Assembly (NCBI RefSeq): GCF_000499845.2
Contig: NC_023758.2
Location: forward strand, 23,859,366 to 23,923,365
Reading direction: 5' to 3'
Length of the DNA stretch: 64,000 nucleotides
DNA from: Phaseolus vulgaris
Lineage: Eukaryota > Streptophyta > Magnoliopsida > Fabales > Fabaceae
Positions 1 through 11,523 of the stretch are shown here, one piece after another. Each line of letters opens with the position of its first letter. The first letter of the stretch is position 1. The position numbers were made by a program, and so were the translations under genes. Under the pieces are notes generated by a model. It was not told the origin of the DNA. It searched no databases and was given only the letters and a program-made list of their open reading frames with translations.

Positions 1-772
1 TCAAGACACACTCTTCTTGGCCAACACACCAACACTAAGACTGCTGATCTTGATCCCCTCAAGAACACACAGTCAATCTCAGCAAACACAGAAACGAAAC
101 TTGTTTAACAGAGTACAAGGATTACACTTGTTACAGAAGATAATCTGAAATCAATACAAGCAGAATCCTATTCCATACACTTTGATCAATCACAAACTCT
201 TAGCAATCTCAGCTCTTTGAAAAACTCAAAAACTCTTAGCAAAAGCTTGTCAAAGATTGATTGTCAAATCTGTTTTTCTGAATATATTCAAAGATGTAGT
301 TAGTTATCAAATCTTAACAAACTCTTAAATTGCATTAAAAGTTTGGTCAAAGCATTTAATGACTGGAGCGTAAGCAGCTAAATCAATTAAAGCTCAGTCA
401 AAGATAAAACAGTTTTTCTGTTATGGTCCCAAAACAAACAATCGGTTGTTTCCTCGAATCAATCGGATGTTTTGGTTCTTAACAGTTCAACCATTTTAAA
501 AACAGTTTTCAATCTTTTTCTCAAAACACCTAAGTATAAACAATCGGTTGTTTCGACAAAACAATCGGTTGTTTTAACTTAGTTTGAAAACATTTTACTT
601 TCACAAAGATTGAGAATGCTTATGTGTTAGATTTAATCAAATGGTGGATTACAACATCCAAACTACCCTAGAACTAAGCTAAACCAGCACAGCAACATCA
701 AGCACAGCAGAGGCTTCAACATCCTTCAAAGGATTTGGATTCTTCAAAGCTTGAACACTACTTGGTTCAACA
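1..772 (-). repeat. 3' LTR of the copia element (partial)
   Basis: Base 1 corresponds to about 5689 in the right-hand LTR. The LTR ends at 772 with ...TTCAACA. Next to it lies the polypurine tract, read on the minus strand as AGGGGGAGAT just before TGTTG. Relative to the right LTR this copy keeps an extra segment of roughly 120 bp near 203-325. It contains paired 13-mers CAATCGGTTGTTT at 439/460 and 541/562. Confidence 0.9.
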
Positions 773-773
773 A

Positions 774-790
774 TCTCCCCCTATTTGATG
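774..790 (-). promoter_or_regulatory. Polypurine tract of the copia element
   Basis: The plus strand reads ATCTCCCCCTATTTG directly after the LTR end at 772. On the coding strand this is a purine run adjoining the 3' LTR, the usual primer for plus-strand DNA synthesis. The same sequence follows the second copia LTR at 17300. Confidence 0.8.
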
Positions 791-1099
791 AAGACAAATC
801 CCTGGTGCTTGTGTTCGTTCTGATTGAATCTGAAGCAGTTCCTGCAAAAATAACATTTATACTGTCCAATGCTTCTTACAGCAGCAAGTTAGATTATTAC
901 TCATTCAAAGCATAAAACATGATAAACAATCGGTTGTTTACACGAAACAATCGGTTGTTTCTATCAGCAGCAGCAGAAAACACTTTCATATCAGAGATTT
1001 TAACATTTTATACAGTATCAGATAAAGATATACAAGAACCAATTAATTCTCCCCCTATTTGTCTTCACAAATAGACTTTAGCATGTATCAAAAACAGAT

Positions 1100-3103
1100 T
1101 TAGGAGAGATTATTAAGATCAAGGATACCTAACTCATTTCTTAAGAAGCAAAACCTCTCTTTTGGTAAAGGCTTTGTGAAGATGTCAGCTAACTGCAGTT
1201 TGGTCTCCACAAACTTCAGTTCACAATTCCCATTTTGTACATGATCTCTGATGAAATGATGCCTTATCTCAATATGTTTGGTCCTTGAGTGCTGAATCTG
1301 ATTTTTGGTAAGATTGATGGCACTTGTGTTATCACACATCAAAGGAACCTTGCTGATTTGTAATCCAAAGTCTGCAAGTTGTTGTTTGAGCCATAGGATT
1401 TATGCAGAGCAACTACCAGCAGCTATATATTCAGCCTCAGCAGTAGAGAGAGCAACACATGCTTGCTTCTGGCTATGCCATGAGATTAGGCTTGAGCCAA
1501 GAAGGTGGCAAGTGCCATTTGTGCTCTTTCTATCTAGCTTGCAACCTGCAAAGTCATAATCTGAATAACCAATTAAATGAATTGGGGAGTGAGAAGGATA
1601 CCATAATCCTACAGATGATGTTCCTTTGAGATATTTCATAATTCTTTTTGCAGCTTTGAAGTGTGACTCTTTAGGATTTGCTTGATATCTTGCACATAGA
1701 CACACCGCAAACATGATGTCCGGCCTACTAGTTGTTAGATATAGCAAAGATCCAATCAATCCTTTGTATTTTGTTTGATCTACACTCTTTCCAGCAGTAT
1801 CAACATCCATGTAACAGCTTGATGGCATTGGAGTGCTTGCTTCTTTGCAACTCTCCATTTCAAATTTCTTGAGAATTTCCTTGCAATACTTTGATTGACT
1901 TAAGAAGATCCCATTCTTTGTTTGCTTAACCTGCAAACCAAGAAAGAAAGACAGTTCTCCCATCATAGACATTTCAAACTCACCTTTCATTGCAGCCACA
2001 AATTCTTCACACAAACTATCTTGTGTAGCACCAAAGATGATATCATCAACATAGATTTGCACAAGAATTATTTCTGCATTTGACTTTTTGATGAAGAGAG
2101 TCTTGTCTACCATTCCTCTTTCATAACCATGAGATAGCAGAAAGTTGCTAAGCCTCTCATACCACTGTCTTGGAGCTTGTTTCAGTCCATACAAAGCTTT
2201 CTTCAACTTGAAGACATGGTTGGGATACTTATGATCTTCAAAGCCCGGTGGTTGATCTACATAGACTTCCTCATTGATGTAGCCATTTAAGAAAGCACTC
2301 TTGACATCCATTTGGAAGAGTTTAAAACCACTCATTCATGCAAAAGCCAGCAGCAGCCTCACAGCCTCCAATCTAGCAACAGGAGCAAAGGTCTCACCAT
2401 AATCTATGCCCTCCTCTTGATTGTAGCCCTTGGCAACTAGCCTTGCTTTGTTTCTTGTGATCACACCATCCTCATCTAGCTTGTTCCTGAAAACCCATTT
2501 CGAACTAATAATATTCATTTCATTAGTTTTAGGGACAAGAAACCATACCTCATTCCTTGCAAACTGATTCAACTCTTCATGCATAGCTTCAGCCCACTTC
2601 TCATCCTTGAGAGCTTCCTCAATTGACTTTGGTTCAATTTGAGAGACAAAAGCTGTGTGCCTGCAGAAGTTTGAGATGGAGCTACGTGTGGAGACACCTT
2701 CCTTTATCTGCCCTATGATGGGCAGCTCACTCTGTTGCATAATTTCAATCGGTTGTTTCTGCGAATCAACCGGTTGTTTTTCTGCACAGATTTCCAGCTT
2801 CTCCACACTGATGCTCTGTTCATCTTCTTCAGCACTGGTCTTTGGGATTTGATTGATTCTACGATCTATCTCATCAAAGACAACGTGAACTGATTCTTCT
2901 ACAGTCATAAACCTCTTGTTGTATACTCTATATGCATGACTTGTGAGTGAATAACCAATGAAGATACCAAGGTCCGCTTTCTCATCAAACTTTCCCAAGT
3001 TTTCCTTTCCATTGTTGAGAACGAAACTGTTGCAGCCAAAGACTTTGAGATGACTGATGTTAGGCTTCCTTCCATTGAAGAGTTCATATGGAGTTTTCTT
3101 CAA
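1100..3103 (-). pseudogene. copia reverse transcriptase and RNase H (broken)
   Basis: Reads on the minus strand from 3103 to 1100 in one frame with two internal stops. The reverse transcriptase shows FQMDVKSAFLNG and the catalytic YVDD box (about 2050-2060), with ALYGLKQAPRQWY between them. RNase H shows DRKSTNGTC and ALSTAEAEYIAA; the usual Asp-Ala-Asp run near GYSD reads Tyr-Asp here. A TGA at 2336-2338 and a TAA near 1397-1399 each look like a single base change. The tail (1342-1100) carries HSRTKHIEIRHHFIRDH and ADIFTKPLP. Around 3100 the frame shifts relative to the integrase upstream. In an intact element this enzyme copies element RNA into DNA in cytoplasmic particles. Confidence 0.92.
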
Positions 3104-4139
3104 AATAGGCCTTATAAGTAACCCTTTTGATCACATAACATGAGGTGCTCACTGCATCTGCCCAAAAGTACTTAGGAAGAGATGATTCACTAAGCATTGT
3201 CCTTGCTAGCTCTTCAAGAGACATGTTCTTCCTCTTTACCACTCCATTCTGTTGTGGTGTTCTTGGAGCAGAGAAATTATGCAGAATTCCCAACTTCTCA
3301 CAGAATTTGCTAAACTTCTCATTCTGAAATCCTCCTCCATGATCACTCCTTATAGAACCTATGTTGCTGTTCTTTGTATTTTGTAGCCTTCTTGCTAGCT
3401 TCTTGAATGCAGAAAAGGCATCACTCTTTGATTCCAAGAAAAGAGTCCAAGTGTACCTAGAAAAATCATCAACAATAACAAGAGCATAATAACTTCCACC
3501 AAGACTCATAGTTCTTGAGGGTCCAAAGAGATCCATGTGAAGAAGTTCAAGAGGTCTCAAAGAAGAAACAACATTTTTAATTTTGAGAGAACTTTTCACT
3601 TGTTTCCCTTTTTGGCATGCTTCACAAATGTGATCCCTCTCAAACTTGAGTTTTGGCAGCCCAATGACAAAATCCTTTGAGATTAGCTTGTTCAAATGAT
3701 TCATGTGAATATGAGCAATTCTTCTATGCCAAAGCCAAGATTCATCTTGCTTGGATAGAAGACATCCAATTGAACATGGTGAAGAGATATCCAGAAGATA
3801 CACATTATTAACTCTCTTACCTACCAACATTACCTCTTTGGTGTTGGGTAGACAGATTTCACATGTGTTTGACTTGAACATTACTTGATATCCCTTGTCA
3901 CAAAGTTGGCTAATGCTCAGCAGATTATGCTTTAGGCCTTCAACAAAAAGTACATCATGGATTACCAAGATGTTCTCATCTCCTATGGATCCTCTCCCGA
4001 GAATTCTTCCTTTGTTGTTGTCTCCATAGGTGACATGTCCCTCTTGCTTGAAGGAGATACCCAGGAACTTTGATTTGTCCCCTGTCATATGCTTGGAGAA
4101 TCCACTATTCAAGTACCATAGTTGCTTGCTCTCCTCCAA
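3084..4139 (-). pseudogene. copia protease remnant and integrase (broken)
   Basis: The N-terminus reads WYLNSGFSKHMTGDKSKF. In the family this is the Asp-Ser-Gly protease active site, and here the catalytic Asp is Asn. A GAG-pre-integrase region with zinc-binding His/Cys residues (about residues 140-180, ending CEACQKGK) follows. The integrase core has the first Asp in LLHMDLFGP and the second in IRSDHGGGF. The expected catalytic Glu in the motif after QQNGVV is Lys. The ORF then runs into a frameshift near 3100. The losses suggest neither protease nor integrase would be active (inference from family motifs). Confidence 0.9.
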
Positions 4140-4160
4140 GATTTCCTACAAAAGAGATTT

Positions 4161-5312
4161 TCAAGTACAAAGATTTGGTCCCCTTATGAATGTGGGTTCA
4201 TCTGGTTTATACTCATCAATTAAAGCTTTATTTTCCTTAGGAATCCACTTCATAAGACCTTTAGGAACAACATGTTTTCTGATTTTACAGAACCTCACAG
4301 AATAACCTCTTTTCATGCAATAGAAGCATGTAACAATCGGTTGTTTCGATGGTCCATTCGATTGTTTTTCTGGCATTTTTGAAAATGATTTTGAAAATCT
4401 ATCTTGTTTGTTTTGTGGATTAAAACCCAATCCAGTTTTTCCAAAAACACAGTTTTGAGATGCTAGAACACTCTCAAAGTTGGTTTGGCCTTTAGAAAGC
4501 TTATCCACTGTTTTAACAAGATAGTGGACCTTCTTTTCAAGATTTTCGCAATTTTCACAAACTAGAGTATCACATTCGCAAGAGGAGTTTTTGTAAATGA
4601 TTTCCAGATTTTCAAAATCTGTTTTTCAATTTTCTAAATCCTATTCCAGTGCCTTTACTCTGTTTTCAAGCCAGTTGTTCTTTTCTTTTAACCGATTGTT
4701 CAAGAGAGCCAATCGGTTGGCTTCTTCATGCGTTTCTTGAAAGGCTTGAAGCAATTGACCATAATTTTCAGAGTTTAAAGAGTTTGATGAACTTAAACTA
4801 CTTGAGTCATCCTCCCTTCTGGCCATGAAGCAAAGATTGAGGCTTTTCTTATTTTGCCTTCTTTTCCTTCTTGCTTGACTCTTTGTCATTGCTTCCTTTG
4901 GTTCATGAGCAGCCTTGAGTGTATCCCACATATCCTTAGCAGTTTTGCACTTTGTTATCCTGAAAAATTCATTAGTATCTAGTGCAAAAGCTATAATGTT
5001 TTGAGCAGACCGATCAAGCTGAGCCATCTTACATTCATCATTTGTCCATTTAGACAAAGGTTTTGCAATGAAAGAATTATCCTTTTTGAGTTTTGGAATG
5101 TAAGGACCATTCTCAATTGAATCCCAAATTATTTGATCAATAGATTCAATAAAGATTTTCATTCTTGCTTCCCAAAACTTATAATTCAATCCACAGAATA
5201 AAGGTGGTTTGTAGATTGAAGCACCCTTCTCAAAAGATAGTTTTCCAGCCATAGAAAAAAGGATTTTTAGATCAACTTGAATAACTTTCAAGAACAAAGC
5301 TCTTGATGCCAA
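4161..5312 (-). pseudogene. copia gag with degenerate zinc knuckle
   Basis: Minus strand, same frame as protease/integrase but interrupted by stops near 4640, 4620 and 4160. The N-terminal part (5312-4641) has the copia gag signature around FCGLNYKFWEARMKIF and AKDMWDTLKAAHE. The segment 4508-4161 carries a CX2C...C zinc knuckle (CFYCMKRGYSVRFC) in which the usual His is Tyr. Part of the spacer peptide is encoded by the paired 13-mer motif at 4334/4355. Gag would form the particle and bind genomic RNA. Confidence 0.85.
5299..5311 (-). promoter_or_regulatory. Primer binding site of the copia element
   Basis: On the minus strand TGGCATCAAGAGC follows the end of the 5' LTR (...TCTAACA) after two bases. 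It resembles the initiator-tRNA-Met complement (TGGTATCAGAGC) used by most plant copia elements, with differences. Confidence 0.75.
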
Positions 5313-5313
5313 T

Positions 5314-6328
5314 TGTTAGAATATATGGCCTTAAACAAGAGGGGGGGTGAATTGTTTAAGAAAGATTTTCAGAATCTTTTAAGCTTAGAATGAAAATACT
5401 TCAAGAAAACCTTGATTAAGAAATCAGTTTTTCCAAAAGATAAAGCAAAAGCACAATACTGGAAAAACAATTGGTTGTTTTACCGAAACAATCGGTTGTT
5501 TATACGAGTTATCAAATAACAAAACTGAATTTAAAGAGATAGAGATAAAGAGATTGTACACAGTTGTTTATACTGGTTCACTCCAAACCCAGAGCTACAT
5601 CCAGTCTTCTCAGAAACCCTGAGGAAATACACTAAACAATCACACCTTGATCACTTACACAACAACCAAGAGAATGACCTTGAACACCTCAAGACACACT
5701 CTTCTTGGCCAACACACCAACACTAAGATTGCTGATCTTGATCCTCTCAAGAACACAACCAATCTCAGCAAACACAGAAACGAAACTTGTTTAACAGAGT
5801 ACAAGGATTACACTTGTTACAGAAGATAATCTGAAATCAATACAAGCAGAATCCTATTCCATACACTTTGATCAATCACAAACTCTTACAAACACTTAAA
5901 TTGCATTAAAAGATTGGTCAAAGCATTTAATGACTGGAGCGTAAGCAGTTAAATCATTTAAAGCTCAGTCAAAGATAAAACAGTTTTTCTGTTATGGTCC
6001 CAATACAAACAATCGGTTGTTTCCTCGAATCAATCGGTTGTTTGGGTTCTTAACAGTTCAACCATTTTAAAAACAGTTTTCAATCTTTTTCTCAAAACAC
6101 CTAAGTATAAACAATCGGTTGTTTCGACAAAACAATCGGTTGTTTTAACTTAGTTTGAAAACATTTTACTTTCAGAAAGATTGAGAATGCTTATGCTTTA
6201 GATTTAATCAAAGGGTGGATTACTACATCCAAACTACCCCAGAACTAAGCTAAACCAGCACAGCAGAGGCTTCAACATCCTTCAAAGGATTTGGATTCTT
6301 CAAAGCTTGAACACTACTTGGTTCAACA
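5314..6328 (-). repeat. 5' LTR of the copia element
   Basis: Bounded by TGTTAGA...TTCAACA, 1015 bp. Collinear with 1-772 but lacking a segment of about 120 bp present there, apparently lost between short repeats containing AAACTCTTA. Contains three motif pairs CAATYGGTTGTTT at 5468/5489, 6010/6031 and 6112/6133. Confidence 0.9.
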
Positions 6329-7590
6329 ATAAATTCTTCTTGAAATCTTATGGAAGAATCCCAACAGAATTTGGGACAAAACGCGACAAATTTCAGTTCA
6401 AACGAACGAGTATTTAGTTAGACAATGATCAAGCAGTTTCAAACAGAAACGAACATTCCTTTCAGTGGTGGCAATGATAAATAAAAAATATTGCAAATCT
6501 TGTGTAACGAATTTGAGGCTCAAATCTCACCCACAACTCAATACACGGAATAAGAAAAGTCTGGAAAAATTTCAAATCAAAACAACCATGGAATAAGGCA
6601 TAATAAGTTCGCGACCGAGAGCAAATAAAACTTAAAAACTTGTTTTTCCAAAATAGAACGTCTTGACTTTTCTTCCTTATATCTTTTTCAGTGTTTATGT
6701 TTTGGACGTGCCTCCTTGACTGGATACAAACAACATATGAAAGCGCTTGTGTAAGTTTTTTCAGAAGTTTTCAGTGTAATATGAACTTAGATTAAAATTC
6801 TAAAACTTAGGGAAAAATTTCCAAAATCGGGAAAGTTGAGCGCCTTGGACTGCAAGAAGTTTCTGGAACATTTTCCAAAAATAAATTCTTGTTGTAATCT
6901 TATGGAAGAATCCCAACAAAATTTGGGACGAAACGCGACAAATTGCAGCTCAAACGGACGAGTATTTAGTTAGACAATGATCAAACAATTTCAAACAGAA
7001 ATGAACATTCCTTTTAGTCGTGGCAATGATAAATAAAAAATAATTGCAAAACTTGCGTAACGAATTTTAGGCTGAAATCTCAGGCACAACTCAGTACACG
7101 GAATAAGAAAAGTCTGGTAAAAGTTTCAAATCAAAACACCTATGGAATAAGGCGTAATAAGTCTACGACCGAGAGTAAATAAAACTGGAAAACTTATTTT
7201 TCCAAAATAGAACGTCTTGACTTTTCTTCCTTATATTTTTTTCTTTGTTTGTGTTTTGGACGTGCCTCCTTGACTGGATACAAACAACATATGAAAGTGC
7301 TTGTGTAAGTGTTTTCAGAACTTTTCAGCGTAATATGAACTTAGAATAAAATTCCAAAACTTAGGGCAAAATTTTGAAAATCTGGAAACTGGAGCGCCTT
7401 GGACTGCAAGAAGTTTCTGGAACATTTTCCAAAAAGAAATTAATGTTGAAATCTTATGGAAGAATCCCAACAAAATTTGGGACGAAACGTGGCAAATTTA
7501 ATCTCAAACAGACAAGTATTCAATTAGAAAATGATCAAACAGTTTCACACAGAAACGAACATTCCTTTCAGTCATGGCAATGATGAATAA
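6329..7590. repeat. Tandem repeat with ~553-bp unit
   Basis: Two full units and part of a third: 6329-6882, 6883-7437 and 7438-~7590. The landmark ATCTTATGGAAGAATCCCAA recurs at spacings of 552 and 555 bp. Units differ by scattered substitutions. The copia element is inserted at a unit boundary on the left and an old gypsy fragment adjoins on the right. No coding function is seen. Satellite-like; the monomer size is near that of some legume subtelomeric satellites, but identity with any named family is not shown. Confidence 0.88.
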
Positions 7591-7696
7591 AAATTCATTG
7601 GAGTTGTTGGCTATGCTGGGTATGGCAAATAAGCTGAGTTTCCCCCCGAAATCTAACAGGAATTTGGGACCACACAAGGAGGTCTGGTGTGAGTTT
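7591..7696 (+). pseudogene. Gypsy gag fragment, left piece
   Basis: Reads LLAMLGMANKLSFPP...GPHKEVWCEF, matching the gag of the Tat element at about 10340-10430 (LIAVPNIADRL...GPHKDAWCEF). The reading frame stops at a solo LTR insertion and resumes at 16129, so this is an older layer of the nest. Confidence 0.75.
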
Positions 7697-7891
7697 TGTT
7701 CTTGTCGGTTGACTCGCTCGCCGGTTGATTCTAACGACTATAACATTCCCGCTTCTCTCCGCCTTGGTTCGTGCTTTCATTGGATCGAAACACTCTGTAC
7801 CTGCAAAGACAAAGGGGCGCCCTAGAGGCCGTTTACACTCTGACGCTCATGCCAATCTTAAGGCTAAGATACAGTATGTGTGTAATAGTTC

Positions 7892-8961
7892 TGTACCGAC
7901 CCATCCTCGGGCGTTGACCAAAGTCAAACATACGATAGGACCCACCAAGGGGCTCTAAGGAGGAAAGTTAGTGTTAACCGCCTTGGGCGTCGCCAGGTAT
8001 GGGCGTCGCCAGCTTTGGGCGTCGACAGGTTTAAGCGTCGCCCACTTTAAAGGCGTGACCCGTTGTCCTAAGAGCGCACTTTGGCCTAGATGGTGACACC
8101 CCCCGATACCCACGGGTAGGGAAGACCGTGGAAGGGGCGGCATAGTGAGAGGCCACGGTATGGGCGTGGAGGCCTCAGGCCTCGGTACCTCAGAACAGTA
8201 ATAAAGATAAAAGAAAGGTGGCTTCAAGGCCATATTCCCAGTACCAGCAGGGAGTGACCTGACTCGTGAAGTACCCATGCATGAGGTGTAGGGACGTGGC
8301 AATCCACGCCACCTTTGGAGAATCGCTGGGACAGACACGACCCGGGAGAGGGCGAGGTCCCAGGGGTAATCTATGTGCATGGTGCGAGAGGAAGGCTGAG
8401 ATACTCCCAAGGCGAGTGATTAGAGGCTGGGGCGCATGAGTTGGCACCCAGGTAGTCATCCCCTGCGTCGGATGCACTTCGAGGAGGGAAGACTTACGCG
8501 CTGGGATTTCCAAAAGTTGGGTTACAACGTCGTAAGGCCTTCCACGTGGAGTTGCGCTTAAGTCATAAGTGACACATGGCAGTAGCACTGAAACCCAAGG
8601 TATATAAGCTTTTCTGAAAGCTTAGAAAGGTACGTTCTTACACTTTTACACACGGTTGAATCATTTGCGAGCTTACACATTGTACGCACGAGTAATTTGA
8701 GCATCAGAGAGAAGTTCGTTAGAATATAGTTACACGCCTTCAAGGCACCACAGTTACGGTGTTCCGATACGGAGGTGCATAGTGTTTTTTGCCTACTGAC
8801 TTGAGCGTCGGAGTGCAAACGGCCGCTAGGGCGCCCTTTGTTCTCTCTGTTTTAGGTACTCACGGCGGTGAAGGGTGGTGATCTGGAACAAAGAAGAAGG
8901 AGTCTTGATACGTGAAGTCTTAGCTACGCACGAAGTACGATCTGGTCAACCGACAGGAACA
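7892..8961 (+). repeat. 5' LTR of the Tat A element
   Basis: TGTACCGACC...AGGAACA, 1070 bp, with TATATAAG at 8601 as the likely TATA box and CCACGTGG near 8543 upstream. Contains short repeats of GGGCGTCGCCAG near 7985-8030, one copy more than in the 3' LTR. Confidence 0.92.
8601..8608 (+). promoter_or_regulatory. LTR TATA box
   Basis: TATATAAG in the 5' LTR, conserved at 15108-15115 in the 3' LTR, with G-box-like CACGTGG about 55 bp upstream. Position and conservation suggest the element's own promoter. Confidence 0.6.
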
Positions 8962-8963
8962 TT

Positions 8964-8980
8964 TGGCGCCCACCGTGGGG
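8964..8980 (+). promoter_or_regulatory. Primer binding site of the Tat A element
   Basis: TGGCGCCCACCGTGGGG begins two bases after the 5' LTR. This is the common primer site of plant Tat elements. Confidence 0.85.
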
Positions 8981-9360
8981 CCCGTTCTAAAACGATTGTC
9001 CCACCGCAAGTTGTTGGAGGTTCAATAGCGAGCTCTGAGGAGGTTTTTCAAGAATCTTGCAAGATTCACCGTTCATCTTGAAGTTTCACCGATTGTTTTC
9101 GGTCTCGTTCAAGTTTTCACCGTTCATCTTTGAAGTTTCGCTTAGTTCCACTGTTTGTTCGTGGTTTTGCTCAGTTTCACCGATCGTTTTCCAGTTTGGT
9201 TCATCTTCTACCGTTTCTCTTCGGTCTTGCTCAGTTCTAACCGTTCGTTTCCCAGTTTCCCTAAGTTTCTATCGTTCGTTGGTGTTTTCGCTCGGTTCTC
9301 ACTGAAAGATTTTTCAAGAATCACAATTACAGTTCAAAGTTCTCCAAGAAATTACGCAGA

Positions 9361-10500
9361 ATGAGGATGACAAGGCAGAGTTCGACGCGCGCTGAGAGCG
9401 ACGACATGACCATGCAGCAGGTCATGGAAATGATGTAAGGCCTTCAGGAGGCGATGACAGCCTCAAAGGTAGAGCAGGAGTGCATACAGGTGGATCTCAT
9501 GGCGTCGCAAGCGAGGAACAAAGAGTTATGTCGCGTGAACGAGGAGTTGCGCCGCGGGTTGCGCAATCACCCCGGGAGTCGTGAAGCAGAAGATCGCGAG
9601 TGTTACACGCTACTTAGGGAGTTTCCCATGCCGTTCTCGCAGTCGATCATGGAGGCGGTAATTCCTCACACGTTCGTAGGTCCGAAGGTGACGTTCACGG
9701 GGATGGAGGACCCCGAGGCACACCTCACTGCGTTCCACACTCAGATGATGTTAGTTGGCGGCTCTGACGCCGTGAGATGCAAGCTCTTCATGTGCACGTT
9801 AACAGAAATGGCAATGGATTGGTTTATCAGCCTTCCAGACGGCCACATAACCTCCTTCGCACAACTCTCACAGCTGTTCCGGGAGCAGTACATAGCAAAC
9901 CGGGCTCCTCCACCGGTGTCGTACGATCTCTTTTATGTGAAGCAGTATCAAGGAGAGACGCAGAAAGAGTATATCAACGGTTTGGGGCACAGGTGGTGAA
10001 GGTTGGCACCACAGAGGAACCAATGATTGTCTATGCATTCAGGAAAGGGATGTGCCTTAGGCCTTTCTGCGAATCAATCATCAGAAGCCGCCCCCGAACC
10101 TTTGCAGAGATCAGGCGTCGCGCTGTGGAGCACATCGCAACTGAGGGTGAGGTGTGCGAGAAGCGTACGAGAGTTCCACCAACACGCCCCAAAGTGTCGT
10201 CGCGTGCACAGCCCGCCATGGTGAACGAGACTGCAACTGGAAGGAAAGGTCAGGAGAGGAAGCGCCCGTACGAGGCGAGGGGGCGAACGGAAGGGAATAG
10301 GCCGGTGAGGCATAATTTTGTAGTGGAGTTGAAAGACTTGATCGCCGTGCCCAACATAGCAGACAGGCTGAGGGCCCCAGCGAAGACTGACAAAGTGCAG
10401 GGACCTCACAAGGACGCATGGTGCGAGTTCCATCAAGCGTTCGGGCATCACATCAACAACTGCTTGCCACTGGGCCATCAGTTGGATGAGCTGGTGAAAA
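9361..10500 (+). pseudogene. Tat gag
   Basis: Starts at ATG 9361 (MRMTRQSS), has an early TAA at 9436, then reads through to 9997 and shifts frame there. The core shows FVGPKVTFTGMEDPEAHLTA and WFISLPDGHITSFAQL, typical gypsy gag. After the shift the region continues with CEFHQAFGHHINNC (Cys/His, zinc-binding-like) near 10420-10460. The same protein segment forms the target of the older solo LTR at 7696/16129. Particle and RNA-binding role by family. Confidence 0.85.
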
Positions 10501-11348
10501 GTGGGTTTCTGAAGGACTATCTGGCTGGGTCTTCTACGGCCGCGGTCCTGACAGTACCAGAAGAGGATCAAGCACACGATATGCCGATCCATGGGGAAAT
10601 GCACACCATTTATGGTGGCTTCTTAGGAGGAGGATGCACTGCCTCTCAGCGCAAGAGGTACGTGCGATCGGTGAACTCAGTAGCTGAAGAAGGAATGGAT
10701 GACCCGTGGAAAACAGACCTTGTGTTTACAAAGGCTGACCTACGCGGTGTCTTCCCCCATGATAATGACCCTGTGGTCATTTCGGTCGTCACCGTTGGGA
10801 GAAGGGTACACCGAGTCCTCGTGGACCAGGGCAGCTCTGCAGACGTCATGTTCTGGTCCACATTCAACAAGCTGCAGTTGTCCCCTGATCTGCTGAGGCC
10901 ATACACGGGATGTCTGTATGGGTTCGCAGGGGACCAAGTGGAGCTACGTGGCTACCTGGAACTGAGGACGACGTTTACAGATGGAACGGCGTCACGTACC
11001 GAGAGCATCCGATACCTAGTTGTGAACGCCAACTCGGCGTATAACATCCTGCTGGTGAGGCCAACTTTGAACAGGTTAAGGGGGGTGTCCTCGACACGCC
11101 ACATGAAGCTGAAACTGCCCGACCTCAGCGGCAGAGTGATCGTGATCAAATTCGATCAGGAAGAGGCGAAAAGGTGCTACGAGAATAGCCTTAAGACAAA
11201 GAAGGAAGTGTTTATGGTGTGGGAACGCCCGCCCAGTACGGACGCGCCTATGGAGGTGGAGCCCTTAGAGAAGGCGGTACCCGCGGGGGAGACGCCTGTC
11301 AAGGACGAGCCCGTGGAGGATGCGCCCAGGGGGGCCGGATCCCTATAA
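10501..11348 (+). pseudogene. Tat protease region
   Basis: Continues the shifted gag frame. VHRVLVDQGSSADVMF near 10805-10850 is the retropepsin active-site region in the form Tat elements use. The C-terminal part (11200-11345) is acidic and proline-rich with repeated GG/GA-rich DNA (near-identical stretches containing GAAGTACCCGGGGAGG at 11350-11430). The ORF ends at 11348, upstream of the reverse transcriptase. Confidence 0.8.
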
Positions 11349-11523
11349 GAAGTACCCAGGGAGGCCTCACCCATGGAAGAAGTACCCGGGGAGGCCTCGC
11401 CCATGGAAGAAGTACCCGGGAGGCCTCACCCCCGGAGGAAGGGCTCGCTGAGGCGACACCTAGAAGAGAAGGCCGCAGAAGTGAGTCTCGCGCAGAGGTG
11501 CTCTAGATAGGCGACCCGAGCCT

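Larger units (their letters stand above)
1..6328 (-). mobile_element. Ty1/copia LTR retrotransposon (Sirevirus-like), decayed, cut by window start
   Basis: Minus-strand element. The 5' LTR lies at the right (5314-6328) and the 3' LTR at the left (1-772, continuing beyond the window). Between them, in minus-strand order, are a primer binding site, gag, protease, integrase, reverse transcriptase and RNase H, the Ty1/copia order. Sequence wording around protease and RNase H, and LTRs of about 1 kb, suggest the Sirevirus lineage (inference). Coding capacity is broken by several nonsense codons and one frameshift, so the copy is not autonomous. It sits inside a ~553-bp tandem repeat unit. The second target-site copy lies outside the window, so the duplication cannot be checked. 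Confidence 0.93.

Noticed and set aside
8190..8588. 132-residue minus-strand ORF, repeated at 14697-15095
   Set aside because: It lies inside both LTRs of the Tat element, opposite to its transcription, and is duplicated only because LTRs are duplicated. No family features.
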